Shown piece by piece: positions 45,801 through 58,616 of a DNA stretch of 64,000 bases. The notes beneath the pieces were generated by a model. That model was not told the origin of the DNA, did no database searches, and saw nothing but the letters and a program-made list of their open reading frames with translations. Within the stretch, counting starts at the first letter, position 1, and the number at the start of each line of letters is the position of its first letter. Position numbers and translations under genes: made by a program. The DNA comes from Cephalotrichum gorgonifer (Eukaryota > Ascomycota > Sordariomycetes > Microascales > Microascaceae), in contig ONZQ02000004.1 of assembly GCA_900312665.1 (NCBI GenBank), forward strand, positions 372,001 to 436,000, in the 5' to 3' direction.

Positions 45801-48800
45801 GTCATTCTCAAGCTCCGTGACCAGTACAAGGACGACATCCCCAAGGTAGTGCAGATTGTCCTCTCTCACAGCCGGGTTGGCGCCAAGAGCGCGCTGGTCC
45901 TTGCCATCCTTGACGAGTACCGCCCCAACAAACCGAATGTTGGGAATGTGGGCAAATATCTTCGCGATGTTTTGCGTCAACTGACTGAGCTGCAAACATC
46001 TCGACCGGCCGCTAAGGTGTCTCTCAGGGCGCGAGAGATTATGATCCAATGCTCCATGCCGTCTTTGGAAGAGAGGACGGCCCAGATGGAGCATATCTTG
46101 CGCTCTTCGGTAATCGAGTCGCGATATGGTGAGACAGGTTGGGACCACAGGGAGCCCAACATGGATATCATCAAGGAGGTTGTCGACTCCAAGTACACCG
46201 TCTTCGACGTACTCCCGACCTTCTTCGCCCACGAGGACTCATGGGTAAGCCTGGCGTCACTCGAAGTCTACGTACGTCGGGCATATCGAGCATACGTTTT
46301 GACGCAAATTTCGTATCACCATGATGACTCCGACTCACCATTGTTCCTCTCATGGGACTTTTCGCTCCGCAAGATCGGTCAATCCGAATTCGCCCTTCCC
46401 ATCTTGTCAGCTGTCCCGTCTTCGCCGGCTACTCCTAGCGGCGAGTTCAAGAGGATCCACTCCATTAGCGACATGTCATACAAGCTTGCAAACAAGACCG
46501 ATGAAGAGCCCAACCGAAAGGGTGTCATCGTCCCTTGCACTTATCTCGAGGATGCTGAAGAGCTGCTACCAAAGGCACTAGAAGTTCTACCAGTCTCCTC
46601 CAAGCGCAAGCCCAACCTCATGATGGATCTCAACGGCAAGAGGAGGCCAGTTAAGGCATCGGCGAATGATGACGAGGAGTTGTCGGCTGTCGTTAATGTG
46701 GCTGTACGCAATGCTGAGGGGGTGAATGACAAGGAGATTCTCGAACGAATTCTTCCCATCATTGACCAAGTCAGGGATGACCTCCTTGCCCGCCATGTGC
46801 GCCGGGTTACGTTCATCTGCGGCCACAACGACGGCTCCTACCCTGGATACTTCACATTCCGCGGGCCCGAATATATTGAAGATGACAGCATCCGGCACAT
46901 TGAGCCGTCGCTTGCCTTCCAGCTCGAGCTGGGACGTCTAGCTAAGTTCAACATCAAGCCGGTCTTCACGCAGAACAGAAATATCCACGTTTACGAGGGT
47001 ATTGGCAAGACCATGGACTCCGACAAGCGCTACTTCACCCGCGCTGTCATCCGACCCGGCCGCCTTAGGGACGAGATTCCTACCGCTGAGTACCTGATCA
47101 GCGAGGCGGACCGCGTGATCAACGACATCTTCGATGCCTTGGAAATCATTGGGAACAACAACTCGGATCTCAACCACATCTTCGTTAACTTTTCGCCCGT
47201 TTTCTCACTCCAGCCCGAAGACGTCGAACACAGTCTGCAAGGGTTCTTGGATCGCTTCGGCGCCCGCGCCTGGCGCCTGCGTGTTGCACAGGTCGAGATT
47301 CGCATCATCTGCACGGATCCCCAGGGCGTCCCGCTGCCCCTTCGCGTCTTGATTACCAACACTTCGGGATATATTGTTGACGTCGATATGTATGCCGAGA
47401 AGAAGTCGGAGAAGGGCGAGTGGGTGTTCCACAGCATTGGCGGGACTAGCGGCACGAAGGAGAAGGGCCCCATGCACCTCAGGCCTGTCGGCTCCCCATA
47501 CGCCACCAAGAACCAACTCCAGCCCAAGCGGTACCAGGCGCATCGCATGGGCACGCAATACGTGTATGACTTCCCGGAACTGTTCCGACAAGCTATTGCC
47601 AACAGCTGGACCAAGGCTGTCAAGAAGATGCCCAGTCTCGCGGAACAGCAGCCGAAGGGGGGGGATTGCATTGCCTTTACCGAACTGGTCCTGGATGACA
47701 AGGATAACCTCGAGGAGGTGAACCGAGAACCCGGGACTAACACCTGCGGCATGGTGGGCTGGCTCATCAAGGCGCGGACTCCAGAATATCCCAATGGACG
47801 ACGGTTCATCATTGTTGCCAATGATATCACGTACAAGATTGGCTCCTTCGGGCCCAAGGAAGACAACTTCTTCCACAAGTGTACCGAGATGGCCAGGAAG
47901 CTTGGAATTCCCCGCATCTACCTGTCCGCCAACTCGGGTGCCCGCCTCGGAGTGGCAGAGGAATTGATCCCCCACTACAAGGTCGCCTGGAACAATCCCG
48001 AAACACCCAGCACCGGCTTCAAGTACATCTATCTCGATGCGGCCGCCAAGCAGAGGTTTGAGAAGTCCGTCATCACGGAAGAGGTTGTCGAGGATGGAGA
48101 GACTCGACACAAGATCGTCACCATTGTCGGAGCTGAGGACGGTCTTGGAGTCGAGTGCTTGAGGGGGTCTGGTCTCATTGCTGGCGGAACCAGCCGGGCG
48201 TACAATGACATCTTCACTGTCACCCTCGTGACCTGCCGTTCTGTTGGTGAGTAACAAGTATGTACAGGTCTCTTTGGGTGCAAACTAACACAAGGAAACA
48301 GGTATTGGTGCCTATCTCGTTCGTCTCGGCCAGCGCGCCGTCCAGATCGAGGGCCAGCCCATTATTCTCACTGGTGCTTCGGCTCTTAACAACCTGCTCG
48401 GCCGTGAGGTCTACACGTCCAACCTTCAACTCGGTGGCACACAGATCATGTACCGCAATGGTGTCTCCCACATGACAGCTGCGGACGATTTTGCCGGTGT
48501 CTCGAAGATCGTTGAATGGATGTCGTTCGTGCCGAAGGAGCGGAATGCTCCCTTGCCGATCAGCCCCAGCTCCGATACTTGGGACCGTGACGTTGTCTAT
48601 ACCCCACCGCAGAAGCAGGCATACGATGTGCGCTGGATGATTGGGGGCCGCTACGAGGATCCTGAGGATTTATCGAGTGATTTCGAGCCTGGTCTGTTTG
48701 ACAAGGACTCGTTCGTGGAAACCCTCGGAGGGTGGGCCAGGACTGTCGTCGTTGGCCGTGCCCGACTTGGCGGAATCCCCATCGGTGTCATTGGAGTGGA

Positions 48801-49860
48801 GGTCCGATCAGTTGAGAACACCACGCCCGCCGATGCCGCTAATGCCGACTCGATCGAACAAGTGGCGAACGAGGCTGGCGGTGTGTGGTACCCCAACTCG
48901 GCGTTCAAGACTGCACAGGCCATCAAGGACTTCAACAATGGCGAGCAGCTACCTCTCATGATTCTTGCCAACTGGCGTGGCTTCTCTGGCGGTCAGCGAG
49001 ACATGTACAATGAGATACTCAAGTACGGATCTTTCATCGTCGACGCCCTCACGGAGTACAAGCAGCCCGTCTTCGTGTATATCCCGCCCTTCGGGGAACT
49101 TCGTGGCGGGTCCTGGGTGGTTGTCGACCCCACCATCAACCCAACCTTTATGGAGATGTACGCGGACCACGAGGCCCGCGGTGGCGTTCTTGAGCCTGAA
49201 GGCATCATCGGTATCAAGTACCGTACTGCTAAGCAGCTGGAGACGATGGCTCGTCTCGATCCCACCTATGCTGCGCTGAAGAAGCAGCTCACGGCTAACC
49301 CTGACGCGCCCAAGGAGACGGTCCAGGCGATCAAGGATAAGATGACAGCGCGCGAGAAGCAGCTCCTGCCCGTCTACTCGCAGATCGCTGTCCAGTTTGC
49401 GGACCTTCACGACCGTGCGGGCCGCATGAAGGCCAAGGGTGTCATCCGCGACGCCGTGGAGTGGCGCAACGCCCGTCGCTACTTCTACTGGCGTCTCCGC
49501 AGGAGGCTCAACGAGGAGTACATCCTCCGGCGCATGTCCTCCAGCCTCCTGATGAACAGCCCGGCGGACCACCATGACGCCAAGAACCGGCAGATCCGCG
49601 ACCGGCACCTCAACCTCCTCTCGTCTTGGTCGGGCATCGAGGAGTTCGACGTCAGCGACAGGAGGGTGGCGGAGTGGTACGAGGCTAACAGGCGGACCAT
49701 CTCCGACAAGGTAGACAACCTCAAGTCGGAGACGCTGACGGCGCAGCTGGCGGGGATCGTTCGGGAGAACAAGGGAGCGGCGTTCAAGGGGCTGAGGGAG
49801 GTGCTGAGGACGATGCCTGTCGAGGAGAGGGAAAGGGCCCTCCAGTTCCTAAGCCAGTAG
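42811..49860 (+). CDS. ACC1: Acetyl-CoA carboxylase, multidomain cytosolic
   Basis: Exons are 42811-42990, 43068-43333, 43403-48246 and 48302-49860, giving 2282 aa, the usual fungal length. It makes malonyl-CoA from acetyl-CoA, bicarbonate and ATP, the committed step of fatty-acid synthesis. The N-terminal biotin carboxylase domain begins VLIANNGIAAVKEIRSVRKW; its ATP-grasp loop contains KASEGGGGKGIR. The biotin carrier motif EVMKM puts the biotinylated Lys at residue 733. A long central region follows, then the two-part carboxyltransferase domain (for example RIYLSANSGARLGVAEE and ILANWRGFSGGQRDMY). Splices TG+G (WAGWGHASENP) and G+GT (SVGIGAYLVRLGQRAV) restore conserved sequence. Introns lie in the first 600 bases and inside the carboxyltransferase. 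Minus-strand frames opposite this gene are shadows. Confidence 0.98.
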
Positions 49861-50670
49861 AGGGGCTTGTCTTTGGATGAGAAAGAGGACGAGGACTGTT
49901 AGAACATGACTGGGATGATGATGCGGTCGTTGATCGGGCGGACCGCTAATGGGATACACAGCGTTTGGGTGGGATAGAGCACTAGACCAGTGGCGGTGTT
50001 GCTCCATTCCGTGGGTGGTTGTATATTAGATTCTTTGAGCTTGGTTGTTATTGTTAGGTTAATGATATTTTCCCTCACATTGTTATTGTTGCAGGTGGAC
50101 GGAATTTGTTTGGAGGAGAGTGATGTTTTCCTTTGTTGCTATTATGTCTAATGATAAACGTGTCTACTGTCTTCGCCCTCGCCAGCACCATCTGGAGTCC
50201 CGTCCCCGTTCCCATGCCCGTATAATCGTGCATGCCACCGTATCAGGTTCTGCTTACCTATTACTGCCGCATTTGTGTTTGCTCCGGTGAAGCGAAGCGC
50301 ATCCAAGTTGGCTAGCCCCGCTGTACTGTAAAAGCCAGGATTTAGGCAGACTTCCCTCGATGTCTACAATATCCTGCCATGGTTCGGCTTCTCGTCCAAA
50401 TATGCCAGTATCATCCTTCCAACGCAGGATGTCACTCTGTACATGTATTCACCCATCGCTCCAACCCAATGTGACAAGTAGGCAGGCAACATTCCCAGTA
50501 AGCCAAGTGCTGATGCCCACCTGTTTTGGCACACTCTCATCCCCCTCTGAAATATCGTCCGTCGGAAATCATACAGTTGAGCCCAAGCCTGCCATGTCGT
50601 TCACAGAGTATGTCAAGGGCCAATCTTCTCCCTCCCTCCGCCTTCCTCTCCTGTCGCGTGTGGAAGGGTG
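49861..50670. other. Convergent intergenic region ACC1/BOL3
   Basis: 810 bases with the 3' ends of both genes. T-rich stretches around 50040-50150 could include processing signals. No gene seen. Confidence 0.55.
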
Positions 50671-51066
50671 CTACGCAGCCTTTGTTCGCAGCTGGACGCC
50701 GTGCCACCCCTTGACCCTCTCCCCGAGCACCGAGTTCACAAGCCTCTGCTGTTTCAGGATACCCAGGCCGCGGAAGCTCGCCGACGTGATGTCGATGGAG
50801 TACATGGAGCCGCAGCCACCCGAGACATCTTTCACCAGGAGCTCGGTAGGGGAGAGCTCGGCGGTCAGGAGGTCCCAGAGGGCGGACTCGTGCTCGTCCA
50901 GGTCGGTGGGCTTCGGGAGCTGTGGTGTGGTGGGCGCCGCTGTCGCCGCCGTGTTTGCCGCGGCGGGGGAGGAGGAGGAGTAGGCGCGGAGGGGGGTGGT
51001 GGTCGTCTGGAGGAAGGGCGCAGTGAGGCGCGGGAGGGCGCGCCTGGCGGGTATTCGGAGGAACAT
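50671..51066 (-). CDS. BOL3: Mitochondrial BolA-like protein (BOL3-type)
   Basis: A single exon of 131 aa. The first ~45 residues are rich in Arg, Ala, Ser and Thr without acids (MFLRIPARRALPRLTAPFLQ), a mitochondrial presequence. The BolA domain covers about residues 55-131, with LLTAELSPTELLVKDVSGGC near its start, then GSMYSIDITSASFRG, ILKQQRLVN, and the end GWHGVQLRT. BolA proteins act with monothiol glutaredoxin and Nfu1 to pass 4Fe-4S clusters to mitochondrial enzymes such as lipoate synthase and succinate dehydrogenase. The presequence, and Cys in SGGC rather than a longer loop, suggest BOL3 rather than BOL1; that assignment is tentative. Confidence 0.85.
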   Translation of the reverse strand: MFLRIPARRALPRLTAPFLQTTTTPLRAYSSSSPAAANTAATAAPTTPQLPKPTDLDEHESALWDLLTAELSPTELLVKDVSGGCGSMYSIDITSASFRGLGILKQQRLVNSVLGERVKGWHGVQLRTKAA

Positions 51067-53558
51067 TGCTCTTCTTCTTCTTCTTCTGGGGTAGGATGGG
51101 GCTAGGCTGAATAGGATGCGGTGGGCAGGTATAGTATCCTCTTCAGGTTGTTAGGCGAGTCCAGGTTTCCTGTTGGTCTGGGCGGTGGTGGGCTCGGCGG
51201 ACTGACTTGTTCGTTCATGCGCGCATTGCAAAGGTTATTGGGGATGCTCGGAAATTGTCGTCAATATTTTCGGCTCTGCTGACGTCAGGGATTGATTAGA
51301 AATGAAGGCAGATCGGTTGGCTGGAAGACGGAGGTCCTGTTAGTGGCTAGGTGGGTGGACCAGTAGATTCCGTTAACAGGGTGGAGAAGCGAGTAGCTAC
51401 CTGGGCACCGGCAATGCTCCCAAAACACAGAGAGGATCAGCTCCACACGGGCTACCTACCCCACGATTAATCTGTCCCACGACCTCGCACCTCCAAACTA
51501 ACGTTGAATCCATGGATTCCTTTTTCATTCATTTGCGCCCATCAAGTGACTGACTATGCCGGTATATTATCCATGGCAGTTGGAATTGGCCCCTACCCCA
51601 ATATCGCCGGCAAGAGAAAGGGCACCACTTTCCCACCCCCGCATTAATGCTGAAGATCATTGATGTGAGGGACCATTCCCCAACTCAGCCTGATAGAGAA
51701 ATATCCAGTTTACGAGACAAGATAATATCAGCGATCGACGGAAAGGGGGTGTGGGAGAGAAGCTTCGATTCCATGCAGAACTACGGCAGAACGGGCGTGA
51801 GGCACACCTTCTGGGGCATCCTGGATGGACTTTTGGACATTCGATACCCGCACTTGTAAATGTACACTGTATTAGCCGACCACCCGTCAGCGCTCGTTAA
51901 TATCGGACGCTGACTCTCATATCACTTGCCTCATGTATATCACTATCGCTTCTATGGAAAGGGGTGGTAGGCTTGAACCTCCGATCCCACACCACCACTC
52001 CTTTTTTTTTGCGGATGTTAAGCGAGCCGAAACTCGCCGATATTGAACGGGAGGATTCCTTCGGCAGTTCGTTAGGGTTGGCGGCCGAGATAATAGCGCC
52101 TTCCCCCGGGGTGGCCGGGGCCGGGGGCCGAGGGCCGGGGGGAGGATACAGGGTTCTTTTGTGCGATGGTTGGACAGCAGGGACGGTCCTCCGTCCGATT
52201 CAACTATGTACTCGTATGTGATGCGAGGAGCCGTCAAGTTTGAGCTTGTATCGGGCATCGAGAGTCATTCAGAAGGAAACATTGAGACGACTAACTGGAT
52301 TGTGCCGCTTGCTCCTTCCTGGAGTTCTGGTTTGTAGAACCGAGCACGTGTCATGTCATAGCGTTCGTTTCCTCTACTTCTCACCTCAAATCGTCTCTCG
52401 TTAATTTGTTTTCTTCCCCGCGCAGATCTCCGCCTATGATCTTCCGTCCTCCCACCTACCACGGCTACACGCAGGATTGAGCTTAAATTACACCCTGGCG
52501 CCCTGTGCCCGTATCCCTTGCGCCCAGGTTGTATCCCACGCGCGCGCTGCACAATGATACAACACCACCTAACCGATCGCCCCATCATGGAATCGAGGTC
52601 TCTGCGACGACGATCGATAGGGGACGTCTTTGATTCCTCTTCTTCCTAGACAATCCGTTGGGAATGCCATGGTTTAATCGGCCATTCTAATTATCGGATA
52701 TCCTGTCGTTAGCTGTATACCATATACCGGAGGACTTGAGCCTTCCAGTTCATGCGCGGCGAGTGTGCATTGTAATTAACGAGTTCAATGCTGGTGGGAA
52801 GGAGGAATAGAGTAAGTACCCCCTTCATGCTGCCGCAGGTCTTACCGTAATATCGAATTGCCGGATAGGTGGCTACGCAATAGCTAGCACACAGCCCAAG
52901 ATCCGAGCGTGATGGGTAGGTATAGTAGCCCGGCCGCTGCTCGGGTCTCGCAGTCCCAAGGTTATTAGATATGAAGGGCATGAGCTTATAGCCCCATTTT
53001 GTCCAGCCTACGTCGTCCACCACGACTAGCACGAGGAATCTCGAGCTAGTAGCTCACCCCTTCTTCCTCACACAGCCAACTACTACTCAGTAGAGTGTTA
53101 GTAGAGGCATCGAGATAGTCGGATCGGCCCTCTTGCATATATATCTCCAGCAATTAAGTGTCGATCTTTGAACAAAATCGCGGGTCAGGAGGCTCAGGAC
53201 GAGGCCTCGCATGACGTGGAACCCCAAATCCGGACTTGGCTACCCTACAAGTACAATCCGGCACTGGCACTGCGAAGACCTGTTTGTGGAAGTGTCGTTT
53301 GGTACTTTTGCGCCTCTAGAAAGAGAGGCTCAATACTTGCACCACGTTGCCGCGAGTGTGAGTGCCTGCGGTATGAGATGCATCTCCCACACACACAGCC
53401 GCTCGCGTGTCGTGTCCCATGTCCTCCTCGGTACCCATCACACGCGATCTATCGCAGCTTCCGGAAGATTGGCCTTGATAGTACAAGGTGACTGGGGAAA
53501 CCCCAACTCCATCCTTTTGGCTAATTAATCAAGGGCATCCTTAATCAACAACCCGACG

Positions 53559-53594
53559 TAACCATGGCCCGCGCGGAGGATCCGCCCATGGTTA
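53559..53594. promoter_or_regulatory. Inverted repeat enclosing a CGG-N5-CCG site
   Basis: A perfect 9-bp inverted repeat, TAACCATGG (53559-53567) and CCATGGTTA (53586-53594). The 18-base spacer contains CGGAGGATCCG (53574-53584). CGG-N5-CCG is a layout bound by dimeric Zn2Cys6 regulators. It lies about 0.7 kb upstream of the protease gene. Function is inferred. Confidence 0.35.
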
Positions 53595-54058
53595 TCTTTT
53601 ATCCTCCCTTCATATTAGTCCGGGAGATCCCACGCAAATCTCCCGCATGATTGATTAATCGCGCGAAAGCATGTCCGCATTCCGAGCTCTAATGGTGGGA
53701 CTTTGTTCGCCGTACATCGACGGCGAAGCAGTATCAAGGACTTTGAAAGCCGACCGCCCGGATTCCTTCCTTGGCAACGGCCGAGTACTTACTTGTACGC
53801 CCAAAAAATCCCTGCTATTAACAAGACGGCCCGTTGCTAAGCTCTCTTCCCGGTCTCATGTACATACCATCGTTAGTATGTCCCACCGGAACCTGGCACC
53901 AGGCCTGTCGTGAAAGTCACATACGGAGATGGGGAGGGTCGGATACAAGGGCAAAGAACCGTGGGCGCAGACAATGCGAAATAAATGAATGGCCTCAATT
54001 CCACGGTAATTAACAACCATTCGAGCGTGTGACGTCCGGCAAGCCCTGGATCCGACGT

Positions 54059-54078
54059 GGGGGATATGTATATCCCCC
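54059..54078. promoter_or_regulatory. Hairpin-like palindrome upstream of the Vpr protease gene
   Basis: GGGGGATAT and ATATCCCCC form a 9-bp stem around a 2-base centre, in a C-run, about 210 bases upstream of the start codon. Confidence 0.35.
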
Positions 54079-54286
54079 CCCCCATCCATCCCTCTCTTGA
54101 GTTCTATCCTTGGCCTGAACAGATCACCTTGCCGTTGATTTGAAGGCATGGTCCACAGCAGCTGAGAATATTATACCCACTCTCAGCGCGCTTCCAACGG
54201 TACCCGGGCCCTCTGAGCTGTCTGTCTCCCGAACAATACCGAAAGCCCTCCTACCTCGCGCGGGGGCTAATTCCGCAACCTTCACC

Positions 54287-57049
54287 ATGGCTTGGAGAAG
54301 CGCGTTGTTGTTCGCCACTTTGGTAGGGGCTGCGGTGACGACCCAGAGACATGTTGTGCCCAACCGCTACATCATCGAGTTCGAGGACGGCGCTGTAAGT
54401 GCCCATGCTTCCGAGTTTACCCTCCTCAGCACACCCTAACGGATCTACACATAGGACACGGCGGCCTTCTACAGCAAGGTCGACAGGGGCGAAGTGCACC
54501 AACGGAAGAAGTTCGACTATCAGCTATTCAAGGGCGCGTCCATTGACCTCAGTAGTCATTCTGAGCCGGACCACGCTCTCAAGGATATCAAGGACATTCC
54601 CGGCGTGAAAGTGTGGCCCGTCACCAAAATCCCCGCTCCGAACGACAAGGTTGTCTGGACCGGCATCCCAAACGACCTCGAGCAAACGGAGCTACTGAAG
54701 CGTCAGGAGGGGGATCCGCAACAGGATGTCTTCTCGACCCATGTCCAGACGCAGATCGATCTGCTCAGGGCCAAGGGGTTAACCGGTAAGGGCATCAAGA
54801 TTGCAGTCGTCGACAGTGGTGTAAGCGCTTCCCTCTCCCCCTTCCCTTACGCCAGCTTCGTAGACCTTGGAGACTGACCATGAGTTTGCCAGATCGACTA
54901 TACCCACCCTGCTCTTGGGGGTTGTTTCGGAGCCGACTGCCTCGTGTCTTTTGGGACGGACTTCTATACTCCGAGTGACGACCCGAAGGATTGCCTCGGC
55001 CACGGTACCCACGTCGCGGGAACCATTGCTGCGCAGCAGAACGCGTTCAACTTCACCGGTGCCGCTCCGGGGGTAACCCTCGGCGCGTACAAGGTGTTCG
55101 GATGTGCAGACGGGACCGATAACGACATCCTCATTGACGCCTTTAACCGAGCCTACGAGGATGGCGCCGACATCATCACCGCCTCCATCGGCGGGCCTTC
55201 CGGGTGGTCGGAGGAGCCCTGGGGCGTCGCTGTCCAGCGAATCGTCGAGAAGGGCGTCCCCTGCACGCTCGCGGCCGGAAATGAAGGTTTTTCCGGTATG
55301 TTCTACGCCGCCACAGCTTCTTCATCCAAGGGTGTCCTTTCGGTTGGGTCAGTCGACAACACGGTCGACACGGAACTTTTGATAGAGTCCAACTACACCG
55401 TCAGCGGGGGGGATGTAGCCCAGTTCGGTTGGATGGAGGGCGTCCCGAACTTCTGGGGGGGCGTCTCGTACCCGCTGCAGGCCGCTGGCTTCGACATCAC
55501 CAATGAAGAGGATGGTTGCGCACCGTGGCCCAGCAGCGCGCCCAGACTCAGGGGTAAGGTTGCGCTCATTCGACGGGGAACGTGCACGTTTGTCAACAAG
55601 GCGCGGCTCGCCGCTCAGGCAGGAGCGGAGTATGTCATGTTCTACAACAATGTCCCCGGAATTATCCCCGTCGACGTTTCCGAGGTTCCTGCCATCAAAG
55701 GAGTTGCCATGGTCACCGCCGAGGTCGGTGAGGCGTGGATCGCGGCGCTAAAGAGCGGCGAAGAGGTCGTAATGTCGATGGCCGACCCCCTGGACGTCGA
55801 GCGCGTCCTTCTCACCAGCGGAAATAATATCACGGGTGGTTCTCTCAGCCAATACACCTCATGGGGACCGACCTTTGAGCTTGACGTTAGGCCTGTCATC
55901 GCAGCTCCCGGGAGTATGGTCCTGTCCACCTACCCAGTCGAGATAGGAACATACAGTGTCATGTCTGGAACATCCATGGCCACTCCCCTCGTTGCCGGTG
56001 TGTTGGCCCTTCTCGCGGAAGCGCGAGGGACCCTGGACCCAGGATTGCTTGAGAGACTTCTCGCCAACACGGCCAAGCCCGTCCTCTTCAACTCAGGTGA
56101 AGGGTCTAGCAATCTCTACGCGCCGGTCCCACAGCAGGGGAACGGTATCATCAGGGCCTACGACGCCGCCTTTACGAAGACGGTCCTAGACAAGAGCACC
56201 ATCTCCTTCAATGACACCGAGAACCGTCTCAAGTCCACCACCTTTACCATCTTCAACCAGGGAGACGAGGACATCACCTACGATATCTTTAACCTACCCG
56301 CGGCAACTGCGTTCACAAAGGGGAGTGCAGACGCGATATACCCTTCCGAGTTCCCTAATGACCTCTCGGAGGTGTACGCTGAGCTCGCGTTTGACCCCCA
56401 GCAGGTCACCGTGCCCGCGGGTGGCGAGGCCGAAATCACCGTGACTCCGTCGCCCCCGGACTCCCTCGACGAAGCCAGGCTCCCCGTCTGGTCGGGGTGG
56501 ATCGCCCTGAACGGCTCGGACGACTCCACCCTGCATCTCGCCTACCAGGGCGTCTCAGGCAGTATGAGGGCCCAGAGGGTGCTTGCCGACGGCTACCTCA
56601 TCATCGTCCCGCCGGGGGTGCCGGTGGACTTCAGCTTCGTGTTTGAGCACGCGCCCGAGAACATAAACTTTGTTCTACCGCCCAAGGGGCTCGCGAACCA
56701 GACCATGATCCCGCTCTCGCTCCCGGGCCCGGCCATCGATCTTTCCATGGGAACCACCACAGTCAACGTCGAGATCATCACGCCTGACGGCAAGAGCCTC
56801 GGCCCACACCCCGAGTCGCCCCTCAAGTTCCGCCCGCGCCAAATCAGCCCCCTCGCGTGGGATGGGGAGCTTGCGGACGGCGGGTTCGCGCCGGAGGGGT
56901 CTTACAAGTTCCGAATCAGGGCGCTGAAGATATTCGGGGACGAGGAGAACGAGGAAGACTGGGAGGAGGCGGAGACGGTCGCGTTCGGGATCGAGTACTT
57001 GGTTCTGGGGAACGACGGAACTTTGCGGCTGCCGTCGGCAGGGCCGTAG
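54287..57049 (+). CDS. Secreted subtilisin-like serine protease, Vpr-type (S8) with PA domain
   Basis: Exons are 54287-54394, 54455-54820 and 54893-57049, giving 876 aa. A signal peptide (MAWRSALLFATLVGAAV) precedes an inhibitor-I9-type prodomain starting NRYIIEFEDGA. The catalytic triad is D156 (VVDSG, at the end of exon 2), H195 (GHGTHVAG) and S519 (SGTSMATP). A protease-associated domain is inserted between His and Ser (LRGKVALIRRGTCTFVNKA, about residues 355-450), as in minor extracellular protease Vpr. The ~300 residues after the catalytic domain look like Fn3/beta-sandwich domains. Splicing is phase 0 throughout and joins VVDSG to IDYTHPALGG. The likely role is extracellular protein degradation for nutrition or host contact. 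Confidence 0.93.
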
Positions 57050-57534
57050 ACGAAGATGGAGGGGCTAACCAGGCTGGCCGCCTGCCTGCCTGCCCGGCTT
57101 TATATCGGTAGTCCCGTTGGGGCGCTCGAGGGATAAATTGGTATAAAGTAGAAAGTTTTTGCTTCGAGGGGATGGAGGGATGACTGATTACGGAAAGCTA
57201 GAAAAGTGGCACATAATTCGAAAGGTCTACTATGCTTCCTGTTCGCTCCTCTGAGGAATGGTCCTTGGAAAGGGGAGAGATGTTTCCGTGTCATGCATGG
57301 TCCATCGTTGTCCCTGCCTGCCTCCCCCGTAGCGAACCACAAGCCTGCCCGCATCTCACCGACAGCAGAATCCCGAAGCGCCAAGGCGGGTTACGGTGTC
57401 CTGGTGTGGTGAGCCCGAGTTGCATGGAAGGCAGGGAGGGCGAACTTGTCGGCCGCCGGAACAGCTCAATACGGAAGTGAGCAACATGTGCCCCCCTCCT
57501 TCTTGATCTTCGTCGTCCGCCCATTGGTGAAGCA

Positions 57535-57575
57535 GGGACATCGGGGACATCGGGGACTTGGGGCGGGGGTGGGGG
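57535..57575 (+). repeat. G-rich tandem repeat (GGGGACATC units)
   Basis: Units GGGACATC, GGGGACATC and GGGGACTTG are followed by GGGC, GGGGG, T and GGGGG. It has enough G-runs to form a quadruplex. Confidence 0.7.
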
Positions 57576-58616
57576 ACGCGCGGTATTTGGGGCGGCCACG
57601 TGGAAGGAGGGGACAAAGGTCATAGTCAGGGTGGAATGTGGAATGGAACGAAGGAGGGATATACGTATACTCCCCGGACGTTTTCCTATCCCTGTTACGC
57701 TTCTCCGGAGCTCTAAGAACTTGACTTCGTGGCCGGGCAGGGATACTACATTCCACCAAGACGGCGAGCCCTATGGATGTAACGGATGTACATATCAACG
57801 CGGCGTGGGGGGCCGGTTGGACGGGGTGAGATTGGATATGTACCGGTATATCCGGGAACCAGGTTAAGGCATCCCCCCCTCCCTACTATCTACATTGCAG
57901 TACCCAGGACGTCGGTCGGTGTCCGTTGAGGTTAGCTCGTGTCCTTGTCTGTACCTTAAGCACCCGGGAGGGGAGGGAGCGGTGATTCGAAGTCCATGGC
58001 CGGACCTTGCCGGCGTCTTCCTGTTGGCTAAAAACCAAACGAGAAGCCATGCTGTGGTGATGGTGGTGGCTGGGGGGACAGAGGAAGGGTGGGCAGGCTT
58101 GTCTTTCTCACACACCTGCTTCGCTGAGTAGTTAAATGGGGGGGAAGCGATTCATCTTTCCGACTCTTACAGAGTAATACTCATCGGGCAACGCGCCAAG
58201 ATCCACACTGCATGCATGTACTTGTATTTTCACTAATACATACGGACCTAGTGAGCTGAGAGTGGAGACGTGGGACGGGGGTAGCAAGATTCCAGGTTTA
58301 CAGTGAAGGCTGGAGCTATCGTGACGTGATCTGAATCCCGTGGTCACCCGCCAAGTCAAATATGATGAGAGGAGAGGTGCATGGCGCCTCCCTGCCACCC
58401 TCCCCACCCCCCTCCGCCCTATTCCCCTCCACCCGGTATGTGAGGGGAAAGGGAGGCTCTTAGCGTTTCCAGGATCCTTGTCCGGGAAGAGGCGCATGCC
58501 TACGCGGCCGGATATTGGCACAATTCGTCCCGGGGATGGCTTGTCCTCAGCCAGTGATGCAGGCGAATATTCAAAGATGAAGCGTCTGGCCCTCGACTGC
58601 CTAGCCCTCGCCCCCC

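Larger units (their letters stand above)
51067..54286. other. Long intergenic stretch BOL3/Vpr protease
   Basis: 3.2 kb without a firm gene. It has a G-rich run at 52106-52146, a TACAAGTAC motif at 53246-53254 and two inverted repeats near 53.56 and 54.06 kb. A possible decayed exon lies at 52709-53032 on the minus strand. Confidence 0.5.

Noticed and set aside
43770..48257. Minus-strand frames of 295-369 codons opposite ACC1
   Set aside because: They are antisense shadows of a highly conserved coding sequence and show no recognisable domain or splice structure.
51647..51859. 70-codon plus-strand frame
   Set aside because: Starts at an ATG but has no family resemblance and lies in long non-coding DNA with mixed codon use; not enough to call a gene.
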